From Phlebotomus papatasi (lineage: Eukaryota > Arthropoda > Insecta > Diptera > Psychodidae), in assembly GCF_024763615.1 (NCBI RefSeq), contig NC_077224.1, positions 75,960,712 to 76,024,711 of the forward strand: DNA of 64,000 bases, read 5' to 3'. The notes under the pieces were generated by a model. The model saw nothing but the letters and a program-made list of their open reading frames with translations. It had not been told where the DNA came from and did not search any database. The translations under genes were made by a program, and so were the position numbers. Shown piece by piece: positions 46,441-57,982 of the stretch (position 1 is its first letter; each line of letters begins with the position of its first letter).

Positions 46441-47340
46441 TCTTGTCGTTTTTTAGATGTTTAAGGCTTCATATGGAGGTCCTTTCAAAATTTTTGTTCA
46501 ATGAATGTTTGAGATATAAGCGTCTCACGGACCATTTGTTTGCTGATATGACGAAAATTTCATTGAATTTGCTTCACTATCTCAAGAACGATGACTAGCA
46601 ATGAAGCATTTTTTTAACAGCACCATTAAAGCATTTTAAAATGCTACAAGTATCCTTGTATCAAGATATATTTAGAAAAATGAAAAGTTTAATTACAGAT
46701 TCCATTACAGATTTAAGAAGTTTCCCAAAATATTTTCGGAAATGCTCTTGTGAGCTTCTAACTGGCTGTTACAAGTGGTTTGAAAGCTATGAGCTCTTAA
46801 TCTTGTTTCTTCAAATAAGTTATGAAATTTTTAATATTAACAAAAGTTGTGGTTTTCGGGTAGTTTAAGGCGCTCCAAATAACCTAGATGTCTGATTTCC
46901 TGCAATCAATAAATTTTTACCAAATGTATTTTTCTATCTATCTATCTGAGAAAGTGGAGAAAGTACTTTTTATCTTTTGATCAGCCTTAAAATGGAATAC
47001 TATCCTTTGATTGATATATATTTAATATTTTTGTTAACTTAAATTGCATAGAATGTAGAACAGTGCTCAACGGCTCTATTTGAATTTGAATATAGTCCCC
47101 TATAGAGTATTATTATAGTCACCCTCGTATCTATGCTCGTTGGGATAGAAGTCGTTACTTAAGGTGTAACGTCTTGATGAGGGCTATGCGCATGTCTATT
47201 CCTTTCGTTACCGAGTGCGTTTGGGTTGCGCAGGGTTTAGCCCTCCAATGGGTAAAGACAAGTCTCCCACGAGTTCTAGAATAAACGAGTTGGTGGCTCA
47301 GTCGCGGAATTAATAAAGAATAATCCCTCGGTTTAATTTA
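46441..47340. other. intergenic stretch with a GC-richer patch
   Basis: A CTAT run is near 46935. From 47087 to 47330 composition is more mixed and ends in AATTAATAAAGAATAATCCC, like the polyadenylation part of an LTR, but no matching partner or TG..CA ends could be shown. No gene seen. Confidence 0.35.
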
Positions 47341-48373
47341 ATTATCTTCAAGAACTTATTTTTTACTGTGTACATTACAGCAGTAAAACAATGCTCAAGG
47401 AAAATTAACTTTGGCCAATAAAATATTTAATTAAGTCACTAAGAAAATCAATTTTAAGCAGTTAACAACAATAGTTTTAATTAATTCTAAGATTTTTGCA
47501 GGTAAAAAGAAAGACATCTGCCCTTTTCTAAAATCTGCATAAAACTTCCACTGTTTTTAAAGTTTTAAGTTGAATACGGTTTAAGTTAAAATTTGATTTT
47601 CTGCAAACGAAATTTAATTTTTTTAAAGTTTAGGATTTACTTTTTAGAAAAAAAATTCATTTTTAAATCTACACATCTTGTTCTGACTTACAATGCACAA
47701 CTGAAAAACCAATTCACTCAAGTTGTTCACCTTTTTATAAAGATTTTTTTTAAGTATCAAACTTCTTTAATGGTCTCTACACACTAGAGAAATGTATGTC
47801 CATTCCTACACAAGCGTAGGGAATTTATACTTCAAATTCTCTATACTTGTGTAGGAAATTTGGGTCCTAGAACTTTAAAAACAATAAAATTTTCATGGAT
47901 ATTTTGGCTAAGGTAAAATAATAGTGTTTTCATTTTACCTGAAAACATTTAAGAAGATATTAATTACACAGATTAGACCTAATTTTGTAAAGATTAAAAT
48001 TTTTTAATGAACAAAATTTAGTTTTTTGCTAACCGAATTTAAGTTTTGCTGCTTATTTTTTATTCAATTAATATTAACAGAATTATTATTTCTAATTGTC
48101 ATTACTGCACTTTTAGCGGTAAAATTTGCAACTTAAATAACAAAAATGTGTTTTAAATTTAATTTTAAACAAAAAAGGTGCTTCTTTCACAATTGACTCT
48201 TATAAATTCACGGTTAATGTACCTCTATGAAGCAATAAATTAAATTTCTGTAAAAAAAAATCATTATACAAAAATTGTTTCACTCTTTCACTATGTTTAA
48301 AAATATTCCACTTTTGGGTCATTTTGAATTATGTTCGCATTTAACAACATACCATCTATCTGTGTTGAAATGT
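47341..48373. other. AT-rich stretch with array-like words and one MITE end
   Basis: Loose GTCA/TGGCCAATAAA words recall the arrays at 10490 and 41150. At 47771-47862 TGGTCTCTACACACTAGAGA after TAA is the left end of the 110-bp Harbinger-like MITE, whose right end is missing. No gene seen. Confidence 0.45.
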
Positions 48374-51300
48374 CTAAAATGTAAAGAAATGGTCAATAAT
48401 TAACCCATCACTCGTTGACAGGATTTTCAACCAACCAGTCTGGAATATCTCAACGATTTCAACAGGTAGTTTTCTGACATATTCTGGTGCAAGTGCAATG
48501 AATTTTTCCAATGCATTCTTTACCTCTGACTGTAATAACTTTCCCATAAAACCGCCAAGAGTAGTTTTAACCTCTTCAGTTGAAAAACTCGTCTCAGCGA
48601 ATACTTTCAGAAAACTTGATGAATTAATTTTTATGCTAAAGTGGCTATTATCCAAAAAATTTTGCATATCGCAAATTATGCTTGTATTCTCTAGTCTAGA
48701 GATTACCAGTCTTTCGTATGGTTTTCCTGTAATTATCAGACTATAGACAACAAAATACCCAACCACTGTTTTCTGCAAAATCACTAAGCTCTCATTTATT
48801 TAGAAGAATCCCAAAGAAATGTCGTGTGAGCATAGTGGAAATTCCCTTTGGAAATCCCCTGAAGCCACTGTTGAAGAATTCAAAACTCAAGAAGTATCTC
48901 TTGTTATGTTAATTATATATGAAATTAATTCTTCGGACGGCTTGTCATAACAAATTGTCTCTTCAAGAACACTAAAGCCACTAAAGAGATAGCTAAATGT
49001 GATTTTAAGTACACTCACTATCTTGATATTGATCAGGGAGAAACCAGCATTAGGCAAAAACCCTGTCTGTTGAAACCTTATCTTTAGGGGTTTCATTACA
49101 AAAAAGTATAATTCCTCATTAACACAGACATTTTCAATGCTTTTTTTTTTTGTTAATTTGGAAGCAAAAATATGGAAAATTGCAAATTGTTTGTATGTCT
49201 TGTATGAGAAACTATTATAGCAAGTATCCAGTGACTAAAATCATTAAATGGTAATTTTCTTGTAAGTCTTTCTTAGTCGACATAAGTATTTTTCGATGCC
49301 TACAAATTTCCATACAACACCTTTACAAAGGGTTAAAGAGCAATCTTTGGAGGCATTATTTCTAAAGGATCTTTAAAGCCTTTAAGGACGATTGAGTCAC
49401 CGGTTACCCCAAAAAAAAAACTTATAAAAATTTATAGGTTTCTTTATTCGTAAATTTCGGCCAGTTGCAGAGCATTAATAATTTTAACATACTCCTCTCT
49501 AAAAACTTTTTTCAAAGATTTTTTGAGATTATATGCATCAACTTCATTGAATGTTTGGTTACCATTTCTAGATAGAATAATTAAGTACTTGTGCAAGGAG
49601 ATTTTTATTTTACTTGGTTACTATCACGACTTATTTTACAGTAAAATGTGGGGTAAAATACGAAAATATATGTAGTTTTTTGTATGAAATTGCCCCAGTT
49701 TTTTTTGTTACGAAACGAAGTTTTATATAAAGAAGTATTTTTCTGTTCAATTTATTCTTCGTTGAAGTACAATATTTTCGTTGAAGTTACTGCTAATATA
49801 ACACAGAAATTCATCGACATTTTCCGATTCAGGTTTCAATGGCGGAATTTTCAAAATCTTTCAATGAAAATCTCAAAAAATATTTTTGAAACGATGTACT
49901 TTTATACGCTTAAGAGTTTGAATTAAACAATATTTTCATATATTGAAAACAAAATAGAGAAAATATGTTTTTTTCTAGTCTGCGAGGCAAACCCTTAACC
50001 CTTAAAGGACGATTGGAACACCGGTGTCCCATAAAGAAAATAATTATTCGTGACTATCCAAAGTTATTTTTTTCTTATGTCTGTACATAATTGTAAAGTA
50101 GAAGGTTGAAGGAATCTACAATATTTTTTGCAAGTCTTTAACTATTTGCTATGTAGTAAATATTTAAGCTCAAAAATGGCGAATTTTTAAATTCTCAAAT
50201 TCATAATTGATTTTATTTATTTTTTGTACTTCCAATTTTTTAAGCAAAACCCTTATGACAATAAAAACTACAATACTCATACGTAATATTTTTCATTATA
50301 GCGAAAAATATTATATTATTCATTGGTATTGTCAGAAAAGTTACTTAAATTTTTGGGATATTTTTATTCCCATCGTTCATAAGAAGCACAAGATTCACCG
50401 AATCAGACTCTGTTGGATTTTCCAAGGTTAGATGTAAGACTTATCATTGAATATGTTTCTCAGTTTAATTTTAATTGTTGATTTTCAGTCCGTAAAAAGT
50501 GTCTCGTCGTTAAAGGGTTAAAGGCAGGATTTAAATTTAAATTTTACTGCTCTAACTCTACTGAGCCTTTATATAATTTCGCAATTTTGAGTTACATATA
50601 TGCATATATTTTGAGTGTTATTTCAGTCATATTTTAGCAGAACTTAGAAAATCTTAAGTTTTCAATTCTTTGACGTCACGCTGTTTGTTTTTCGTGTGTC
50701 CGTTCGTTCGTTATCAGATCTAGAGGCAAAAGGATTAGAGACAGCGACTTGGAACCTTCGACCTTCCATAATTCGACCTAAGGATCATTATCACAACTTT
50801 TAGGGCAGAATCACATTAACAATAAAATGCTCACCGTATTTCGTTAATTTACGCATTTTCATTGCAATTGTTACGCAAATTTTCCATTACCGTATTACCT
50901 TATCTTATACTCGGTGGCACTAGGTGAAAATAATATAAGAAAATTGAAGAAATAAAACGAATAATTTCTCTTACTTAGAGTTTTTTTTGCTCACCGTTTA
51001 TCGCATTTTCGTTTTATTTCTTCAATTTTCTTGTATTATTTTCACCTAGTGCCACCGTGTATGAGATAAGGTAATACTGTAATGGAAAAGTTGCGTAAGA
51101 ATTCCAATGAAAATGTGTAAATTAACGAAATATGGTGAGGCTACGGCGAACATTTTATTGTTAATGTGATTCTGCCCTTACTTTTTCTCCATTCATTTCA
51201 GTTTAGATTTAATGTATATTTTAAAACTCTGAGAATACTTTAAGCGTGCCTTTGGCATATAGTGCTCTATCCTTTCTGGCCATCTTGGCACCCCCTCTCT

Positions 51301-54032
51301 TTCCACCTGATCCTGCTTAAAACTACCTCTAGATCACTACTTTGATCCTCTGCGATTTGATAATTCTGTTCTCCCACACTCACTAATCCCAGTGTCAACA
51401 CACATGCCTATTTGGCCGAGCTGACATTCAGCCCATTCAGCCCTCAATATGTGCTAGCTTTTTTGACTCTTTCTTAGGGTAACGTGTGGTATTTTAGGAC
51501 ACTTTTTAGCACTTTCAAATTTCAAACAGCCTAATGATTACTCGAATTATTTTTTTCTTTGTTGATACAAATATTTATGTTCCTTATTCTATCCAGAATA
51601 AGATTCTTAGCGAAAAATTTTGAAAAATGCATAATTTTTTATCCAAAATAGCAACAAATATAAAGAAGTAAGAATGGTGTATTTCGGGACAGACAAAAAT
51701 CGCTATTGAGCAAATAAATTTCACTGAGCCTGACTATTTACCTTAAGTAGATGGTCTAAACTTCACTCTATCATAAAAATTTTGTTTATATTTCACTTGT
51801 AAAGTGTCTTAAATCGAAAAAAACTCAGCACTGTTTGTGTTGACATCTGCAAAATTGACCACACTGAAGGTTTTGTAAAAAGTGGAATGTGATACTCACA
51901 ATTCACGCGTATTTCACATTTTAAATTAAATAAAATTTCAGAAGTTTTATGTTGGTCTGATACGTGAAGAGCTTAAAATCTCATATAGAACTTAAAAATA
52001 ATAAGAAAACATATATTGATAGGATTTTTGATGTATCCAGAAATACCCATATTCATAGCGAACAGACTGGGCTTTTCTACATGGTCATTGCTTTTTTACA
52101 CCTTCATTGTTTTTTTACGCGTGGAAAAAATGTTCAAGCTTTCAAAATTTGTTCAAGCAATTGCGGGCATCAAATCAATTTTTGCACCAATTTGATGTTT
52201 TTCAGTTCTCTGAGACAATATTCTTTAAAAAGAAAACGATTTATTAGTAAAATTTGCCAAATCTGAACACCTCGAATCAAGAGCAAAAAGCAATTGACCG
52301 GTCAATTGCTCTTTGCTCTTTTCTCAAGGTACTTATAATCGGAAACTTTTACTAATATGTCATTTTCTTTTTTAAGAATATTGTCTTATAGGGCGTAAAT
52401 AATATCAAATTAGTGCAAAAATTGGTTTGATGCCGCAATTTTTTTCTTATTTTTTCCACATGTAAAAAAGCAATGAAGGCGTAATAAAGCAATGACCATG
52501 TAGAAAAGCCCAGTCTGTTCGCTGTGATTATGTCCCAAAAATCACCTTGTCCAGAAATACCACACGTTACCCTACGCATCTATTGCCATGCACAAACAAT
52601 TTGACAATGTGATGAAAAAATTATAAAACTAATACAAATTTTTGGCATCTACGTTCTATGATTCTATAATTTAGTGGTTTCCGTCGGCTACCTGATGAGA
52701 TCGATTGTGGTAAGTCAGCGGCAGCCGCAATCAAGCTTTAAATTAAGGTATAATACATGTATTGATTTGATCCCATATTTGCATGGGCAGACAATTTGTC
52801 CATATACGAAAATATCGTTGAATTATTCTTAATAACGATTTTTAAAATATGAAAGGTTTAAAAAACTTTATGAGATTTTTCTGGATCATGATTGAATTCG
52901 TTAGACTGGTCTTGGAATTTCTAATAAGTCTTGACCGATTCCAATTGGTTATGAACAAGTAGTGAATCGTTTTTCAATCGGATAAGAAGCGATAATTTAT
53001 TTTATCCAAAATTCAATTATATATTACTCGCATAAGCTTATATTTGGCGATCTTTTGAGTGATTCAAAAATCGGTTCAAATTTGTTCAAATCGGTTGCGA
53101 ACAAATAAATTATTGTAAATGATACGAAAGTACTTTTGTAGTATAACAGCTAAGTCACGAGTTCGAGCATTTCGCAAAGCCTGGGACATTTTGCCGCCCC
53201 TTTTGGTGTAGGGGAAACTGGGGCACTACCAAACACAGGCTAGCACCAAACACTGCGATTTTTTAATCGGATATTCGACTTCAGAGGATAAGACCTATAT
53301 AGGAATTTATAGGCAATATAGGGATGCTTGTCCGTCCACTGAACGAATGATCGAGATAGTCCAAGTAGTTTAGAAATAAAAATTAGTGTTTGGTGGTACC
53401 CCGTGTTTGGTGGTGCCCCAATTTCCCCTATAACTTTATCTTGCCAACGTTTCCAAAAATTTCCAAAATTAAAAATTGAAAAATAAGTGTTCTTATTATT
53501 TTTCTTAGTATTTCTATGCCCTCTGAAAAAGATTCCACCCATGATAGAAAGTTTGGCAAAATAAAGTAAGATTGTAGAGAGGGTAGAGAGCAAAATTTTA
53601 AACATAAATCCTACTTAAGACTTCATCGATCTATTCTGTATCCATCCAATTTATTAGAATGCCAACTGAATTCTCAGACAGTAGCTCGAGAGTTCTGCAA
53701 AGTGTTGTTTGCTTTGGTCTATTCAATTAATTTATTCAAATATAAAATTGCAGTAATAGTTTTTCCATCAAATGATGAGTCAATTCATGTGATTCCCAAT
53801 TTTCTTTCAATGAAAGTACACTGTTAGAAAATGTGTAGCAAGATGTAAGCTTTTAAGCACTAGATGACTCACGATCTACGTTTTGAAACCACCGGATTAA
53901 TCGATAAAACAGACGATGGTAGTGATCCCCATATTTTCGAAATTTCCACCATGTTGTACGCTGAATCACCTGGTCAGAGTCAATGGAATTAATACAAGGG
54001 ATTAAAACCGTCAGGATTATTTTTTCAAACAT
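48374..54032 (-). CDS. tentative two-exon gene for a small secreted or membrane protein
   Basis: No known family is recognised. Exon 1, 54032-53873, starts with a leader-like MFEKIILTVLIPCINSIDSD and ends at GTGAGT in phase 1. Exon 2, 48726-48374, follows an AATTACAG acceptor in the matching phase and is open for 116 codons. Together they would give 170 residues with charged, helix-prone sequence after the leader. The 5.1-kb intron would be filled with MITEs, as in the other genes here. Against it: the exons are far apart, no homologue is known to me, and other exons could exist. Coding-like text near 48890-49096 does not join in frame. Confidence 0.3.
48727..49998. other. AT-rich stretch with a damaged piggyBac-like MITE end
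   Basis: Around 49379-49411 CTTTAAGGACGATTGAGTCA and CCGGTTACCCC show one end of the TTAA family. A minus-strand ORF at 49096-48887 has some protein-like text (ETICYDKPSEELISY) but no gene model could be built. The rest is unassigned. Confidence 0.4.
49999..50517. mobile_element. piggyBac-like MITE, long form (519 bp)
   Basis: Flanked by TTAA (49995-49998 and 50518-50521). It is the reverse orientation of the copy at 25558-25921 and shares AACAGAGTCTGATTCGGT and TAAGTAACTTTTCTGACAAT with it on the complementary strand. Near its left end it carries GGAACACCGGTGTCCC. Confidence 0.85.
50803..51178. mobile_element. MITE family B, complete palindromic element
   Basis: It starts GGGCAGAATCACATTAACAA after TA and ends TTGTTAATGTGATTCTGCCC. 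Each arm is about 180 bp and the two pair almost throughout, including TTCACCTAGTGCCACCG against CGGTGGCACTAGGTGAA. The centre is a few dozen bases. Half copies are at 10284 and 16640. Confidence 0.88.
51477..52572. mobile_element. TA|GGGTAACGTGTGG foldback element, 1096 bp
   Basis: The ends GGGTAACGTGTGGTATTTTA and AAATACCACACGTTACCC are inverted and next to TA. Further in, 52041-52195 pairs with 52400-52560 (CAGACTGGGCTTTTCTACAT against ATGTAGAAAAGCCCAGTCTG). At the very centre, 52274-52312, GCAATTGACCGGTCAATTGC is a perfect palindrome. The left arm carries about 500 extra unpaired bases. Confidence 0.8.
53211..53428. mobile_element. TA|GGGGAAACTGGGGC MITE, 218 bp
   Basis: It lies between TA dinucleotides, from GGGGAAACTGGGGCACTACC to GGTGGTGCCCCAATTTCCCC. 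Subterminal ACCAAACAC repeats face GTGTTTGGT at the other end. The same family lies inverted at 59684-59908. Confidence 0.85.
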
Positions 54033-56181
54033 GACCAAATGGGGGAAAATGGAAATTGAAAATGTGAAAATTTCACTAAGAAACCCATACACTTTCGCCC
54101 TTTCTATCGTCTCTCCGGAAAGTTTGATGAGATTAACACTGTGTTGGTGTCATCCACACCTGAATGATTGGCTGTGTGATATTTGTATTGAGGTGTGTTT
54201 CCACCTGGGGCAGGTACAAGACACTCAAGTTTGTTTCACTGTATTTAGTGACACGCAGGCTATTTACAATTACGGATTATATCTGAAAGAGTGTTCAACT
54301 TGCGCCAGAGTCCAGTTTAATTTCTGGTTTCTCGGACGAATGAACTATCTTCGAGGTGCCTGGTGAAGTTCATAAAAATTCTTTCTATACCTTCAAAAAC
54401 TCTTTTACCTGGTGCTCAGTGAAATACTTTATTGGAAAAATTCTTATTAGATTTGAGAAAAAGGTGATGAAAAATTGTGAAGTTGGAATTTGATTTACCG
54501 TAGAGTCTTTTTTTTTTAATATATATATATTCTCTCTACTGAGTGTCTGATGGACTTTTTTCTCGGCTTTTCTTCTACATCTCTTCCACCTGAGTGTATT
54601 GTGCAATCCATTAAACGGCGTTTCTGCGGATAATGGTGGATGGAAAAGAATTAGGGTGTGGATTAAAATGCTAAAAATTGTAATCTAAGGGCTAATATTG
54701 AAGAATTAGTGATAGCCTAGATGGCAAAAATGAATGATTTTACGGTTAAAATTCAGCTGAATGGACTATCCTACGCCACATCACTGCTTTTGTAGCAGGT
54801 GCAGTGTTAATTGAAGACCATGGGAGATAGACACCTCTCTTTACTTTTTTTCTTCTCTCTGCAAAATCCACGAGTCTTCCCCATCGAAAAATGGCGTCAA
54901 AAGTGAGACTTTTGTGTGAAATTTATGTCACAATTGGATCACAATTGGAGAGACTTTCTCATTAGAAGTTTCATCACAGATATTCAAATTCAGTTTTAAT
55001 TTTTTTTTTTTTGGTATTACACCGTCATCCCGTATAGTTTTATTATTTCCATTTTTCAATGGAATATTGTTTAGAATATATCATACATCTGACTACATAC
55101 AGTGTTTTCTAGAAGTGTGTGTTATATAGAATACAGTTGTGTTTCTGAAATAATCTCATAAAATGGGTTTCTCTCCAGGTAGTACCTCCAACTAACACAG
55201 ACTTGTTGTGGATTCTATATAGTACTTTCCACAGTTGGATTCTATTTCAATCCCAATTGGGGAATTCATCTTCCAAATGAGCCAATTTCTCAATTTTTAA
55301 TCATTAAACTGAAAAACAAAGAATTTTGCGAAATTTTAACAATTGCTCTTCACGTACGATTTCAACAATATGAATTTCTTGTATCTCTTTCATGAAATCT
55401 CTGACACCCGTCACAAGTCACGAAATTGTGATAATTGAACTCCCATAACGCGCCCGATTAATCTACTTTTGTCGCACTTTTGACGATCTACATGCATGAG
55501 ATAAAAACACTGAGTATGAAGCTCTCTTCTTTTCCCAGAATAAAACACCCGCGACCTTGTTCAATCAGATAGCAATTTCAAATGTTTTATCAGTGTCCCA
55601 CACACAAGAGAATTTATTCTGCTCTTATCGCAACATTTATTGCTAAAGATTTGAATCATTTCTCAATCTCCTATAGTTGAGTTTCAAATGTATGATCGCA
55701 TTTTAAGTTAAATGAAAAAGACATCGAGAATAACAATGTATAATACATATGGCATAGTCTATGTCAATTTAAACAGCGGATTTAACTTCCTCATTAGTCT
55801 TATAAGCTTTTGGATTTGATACGTCAAAATACCAGGAAAAAAATGAAGGCAGAATAGGACATTTTTCGTTTCGGTCAGGGGCCCATCAAGCCTAATAAAA
55901 AGTGAAGCTATTTTTCACTTCACCTTGTAAAAATTTTGCAGCCATTGCACCGCGACTTGAACAAATTTACTCGTAGTTCTTGTATTATTTGGGCGAACAT
56001 TATGAAATATGCATTTTTAGATAGCTTTTATTGCACAATTTCGAAATATATCACACTGATAAATCAATTCTCTTTAGGAAAAAACTTGCCAATATGGAAT
56101 CAGTGCTTCTATGGAAAAACGTATGGAAAAATGAAATCTAGAGAGGCCCCTGGTTTCGGTTGACCGGTTTATAAAAAGATA
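54033..56181. other. intergenic stretch, no gene seen
   Basis: A TA run is at 54520-54531. From about 55870 to 56050 it matches, in reverse complement, the two flanks of the MITE at 25558-25921, and is therefore the empty-site relative. A plus-strand ORF at 53983-54366 overlaps the tentative exon on the other strand and has no recognisable domain. Confidence 0.45.
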
Positions 56182-56560
56182 CAGTGCCCGACAAAAGTGA
56201 CCCAATGTTTTGCAATTTTATATAAAAATTAAATATTTCATGATCTAATACCTATATCACCTTCAACTTTTTTTCCTTAAAAGTTCTATTCTAAAGCTAC
56301 TAAATGCGCCTTATAAGGATTTTTTCAGGAAAGCACAAGTAATTTTTAGAGCCTTTATCAAAGAGGATGCATTGGGTCACTTTTGTCGGTGCTGTCCAAA
56401 CCTCACTTTTTGATCCTAAATTTTATTTTACGCATATTTTACGTAAATCAGGTTGTGATATAATACCTTTCAGGTTTTATATGTCCGATTTGTATGATGT
56501 TTCCTGTGTTTTCTCTTTTAGAACCCCAATAAACACAATTTTGAACCAAAAAGCTGCATA

Positions 56561-56779
56561 AAGGGGATGTTGGCATGGTTCACACAGAGTGAACCTTCAA
56601 ACAACGCAAATTTTCTCTTTGTTTACAAAGAGCTAGTTCGTCATTTTTTAACCATAAGATGGATAATTATTAAGCTCATGAGACACGATGAGAAATGTTA
56701 AGTTAGCTCTTTGCAAACAAAGAGAAAATTCACATCGTTTGAAGGTTCACTCTGTACGAACCATGCCTACATTCCCCTA
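56561..56779. mobile_element. nested palindromic MITE with GGGGATGTTGGCATGGTTC ends
   Basis: GGGGATGTTGGCATGGTTC at the left pairs with GAACCATGCCTACATTCCCC at the right. CTTTGTTTACAAAGAGCTA pairs with TAGCTCTTTGCAAACAAAG inside. TA follows the right end. It lies wholly inside the Tc1-like element. Confidence 0.75.
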
Positions 56780-56780
56780 T

Positions 56781-57602
56781 AGAGAAAGTGAAAAAAATAC
56801 ATTTTGCTTTACAAAATGTCTACCAAACATGGCGTAGGCCATATAACAAGTAATTATACTACACAGCCATGCTCTATCCTGCTTTATAATTAACATAATG
56901 GGAAATGATCCCAAGTTCACTACCAAGAAGAAGTTGAATTTGGACACAACCTCACTTTCAGTGAAGTCTACACAGTTACCTAACCTATAAAATTGATCAA
57001 AACCGGTAGGCTAACTAAACATCAGTTTCAAGACAGATCGGTAAGCCATGAACTATTCAACTTAAAAACGTATATAGACTAGAAAGTAGTAGATTTTCAT
57101 TAAAAACAAAATATTTGAAATTTGTAAATTTAATCCTGTCATTTCTCACGAAAAACCGACTTTTCTTTAGATTGTTCAACACCTTTTTACATTTTTCGTA
57201 TCCATATGGTTATTTTTATATTATCGGAAATTAGTTAAGCGGTTGTTTTTGGTCTAAAATTTCAAGATTTTTTTAATAAAAGTTTCGACTTCTTAATCGT
57301 CCATATAGGTTTTTAAGTCAGATATTTCATGGCTTATTAATCTTTCCTGAAACTGATCTTTAGTTAGACTATCGGTTTTGAGCGATTTTATAGGTTAGGC
57401 AACTCTGTATACCCCGCTAATAGTGAGTTTTTCGACCAGAATCAATGTATTCTTTGTAATGAACTCGGAATAATTTCTCTATTGCTTATTTTTATAGCAG
57501 AATGAAACACGGATGTGCAGTCTAGTCACTGGTTATATGGCCAACGTCATGTTTGATGGCCATTTTGTAAAGTAAAATGTATTTTTTGTTCACTTTCTCT
57601 AT
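56781..57602. mobile_element. second nested palindromic element
   Basis: It starts GAGAAAGTGAAAAAAATACA and ends TGTATTTTTTGTTCACTTTC, then TC. A second pair of arms (56990-57060 with 57320-57410) includes TACCTAACCTATAAAATTGA facing ATTTTATAGGTTAGG. It begins one or two bases after the previous palindrome ends. Confidence 0.7.
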
Positions 57603-57982
57603 GTATGTTACTTTATGGTTCAAAATTGTCTTTATTGTGGTTATATGTGAGAAAACCCCGGAAGTGATCATGCAATTAGGACTTATAAAACTCAAAAGTC
57701 ATTATATTACACCTCGATTTACGTAAATTGTGCGTAAAGTAGAATTTACGATCAAAATTGGCGTTTGGACACTACCGGCAAAAGTGACCCAATGCATCCT
57801 CTTTGTAAAAAGCTCTAAAAATTTTTTTGTACCTTTTCAAAAAATCCTTATAAGGCTCATTTGGTAGCTTTAGAATAAAGCTTTCAAGGAAAAAAAGTTG
57901 AAGGTGACATGGGAATCAGATCATGAAATATTTAATTTTTATACAGTACTGCAAAACATTTCGTCACTTTTGCCGGGCACTG

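Larger units (their letters stand above)
56182..57982. mobile_element. Tc1-like element with about 210-bp inverted ends, 1801 bp
   Basis: It lies between TA dinucleotides. It starts CAGTGCCCGACAAAAGTGAC and ends GTCACTTTTGCCGGGCACTG. The arms 56182-56395 and 57770-57982 pair along their length, for example CATTGGGTCACTTTTG against CAAAAGTGACCCAATG. No transposase frame survives; the centre is occupied by two other palindromic elements. Confidence 0.85.

Noticed and set aside
48887..49096. 69-codon minus-strand ORF with protein-like text
   Set aside because: No splice model joined it in frame to the neighbouring exon; left unassigned.
53240..53605. 121-codon minus-strand ORF with a hydrophobic start
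   Set aside because: Over half of it is the MITE at 53211-53428, and no splice or family support was found for the rest.
53983..54366. 127-codon plus-strand ORF
   Set aside because: It has no recognisable family and overlaps a better exon candidate on the other strand; coding signal appears to be a shadow.
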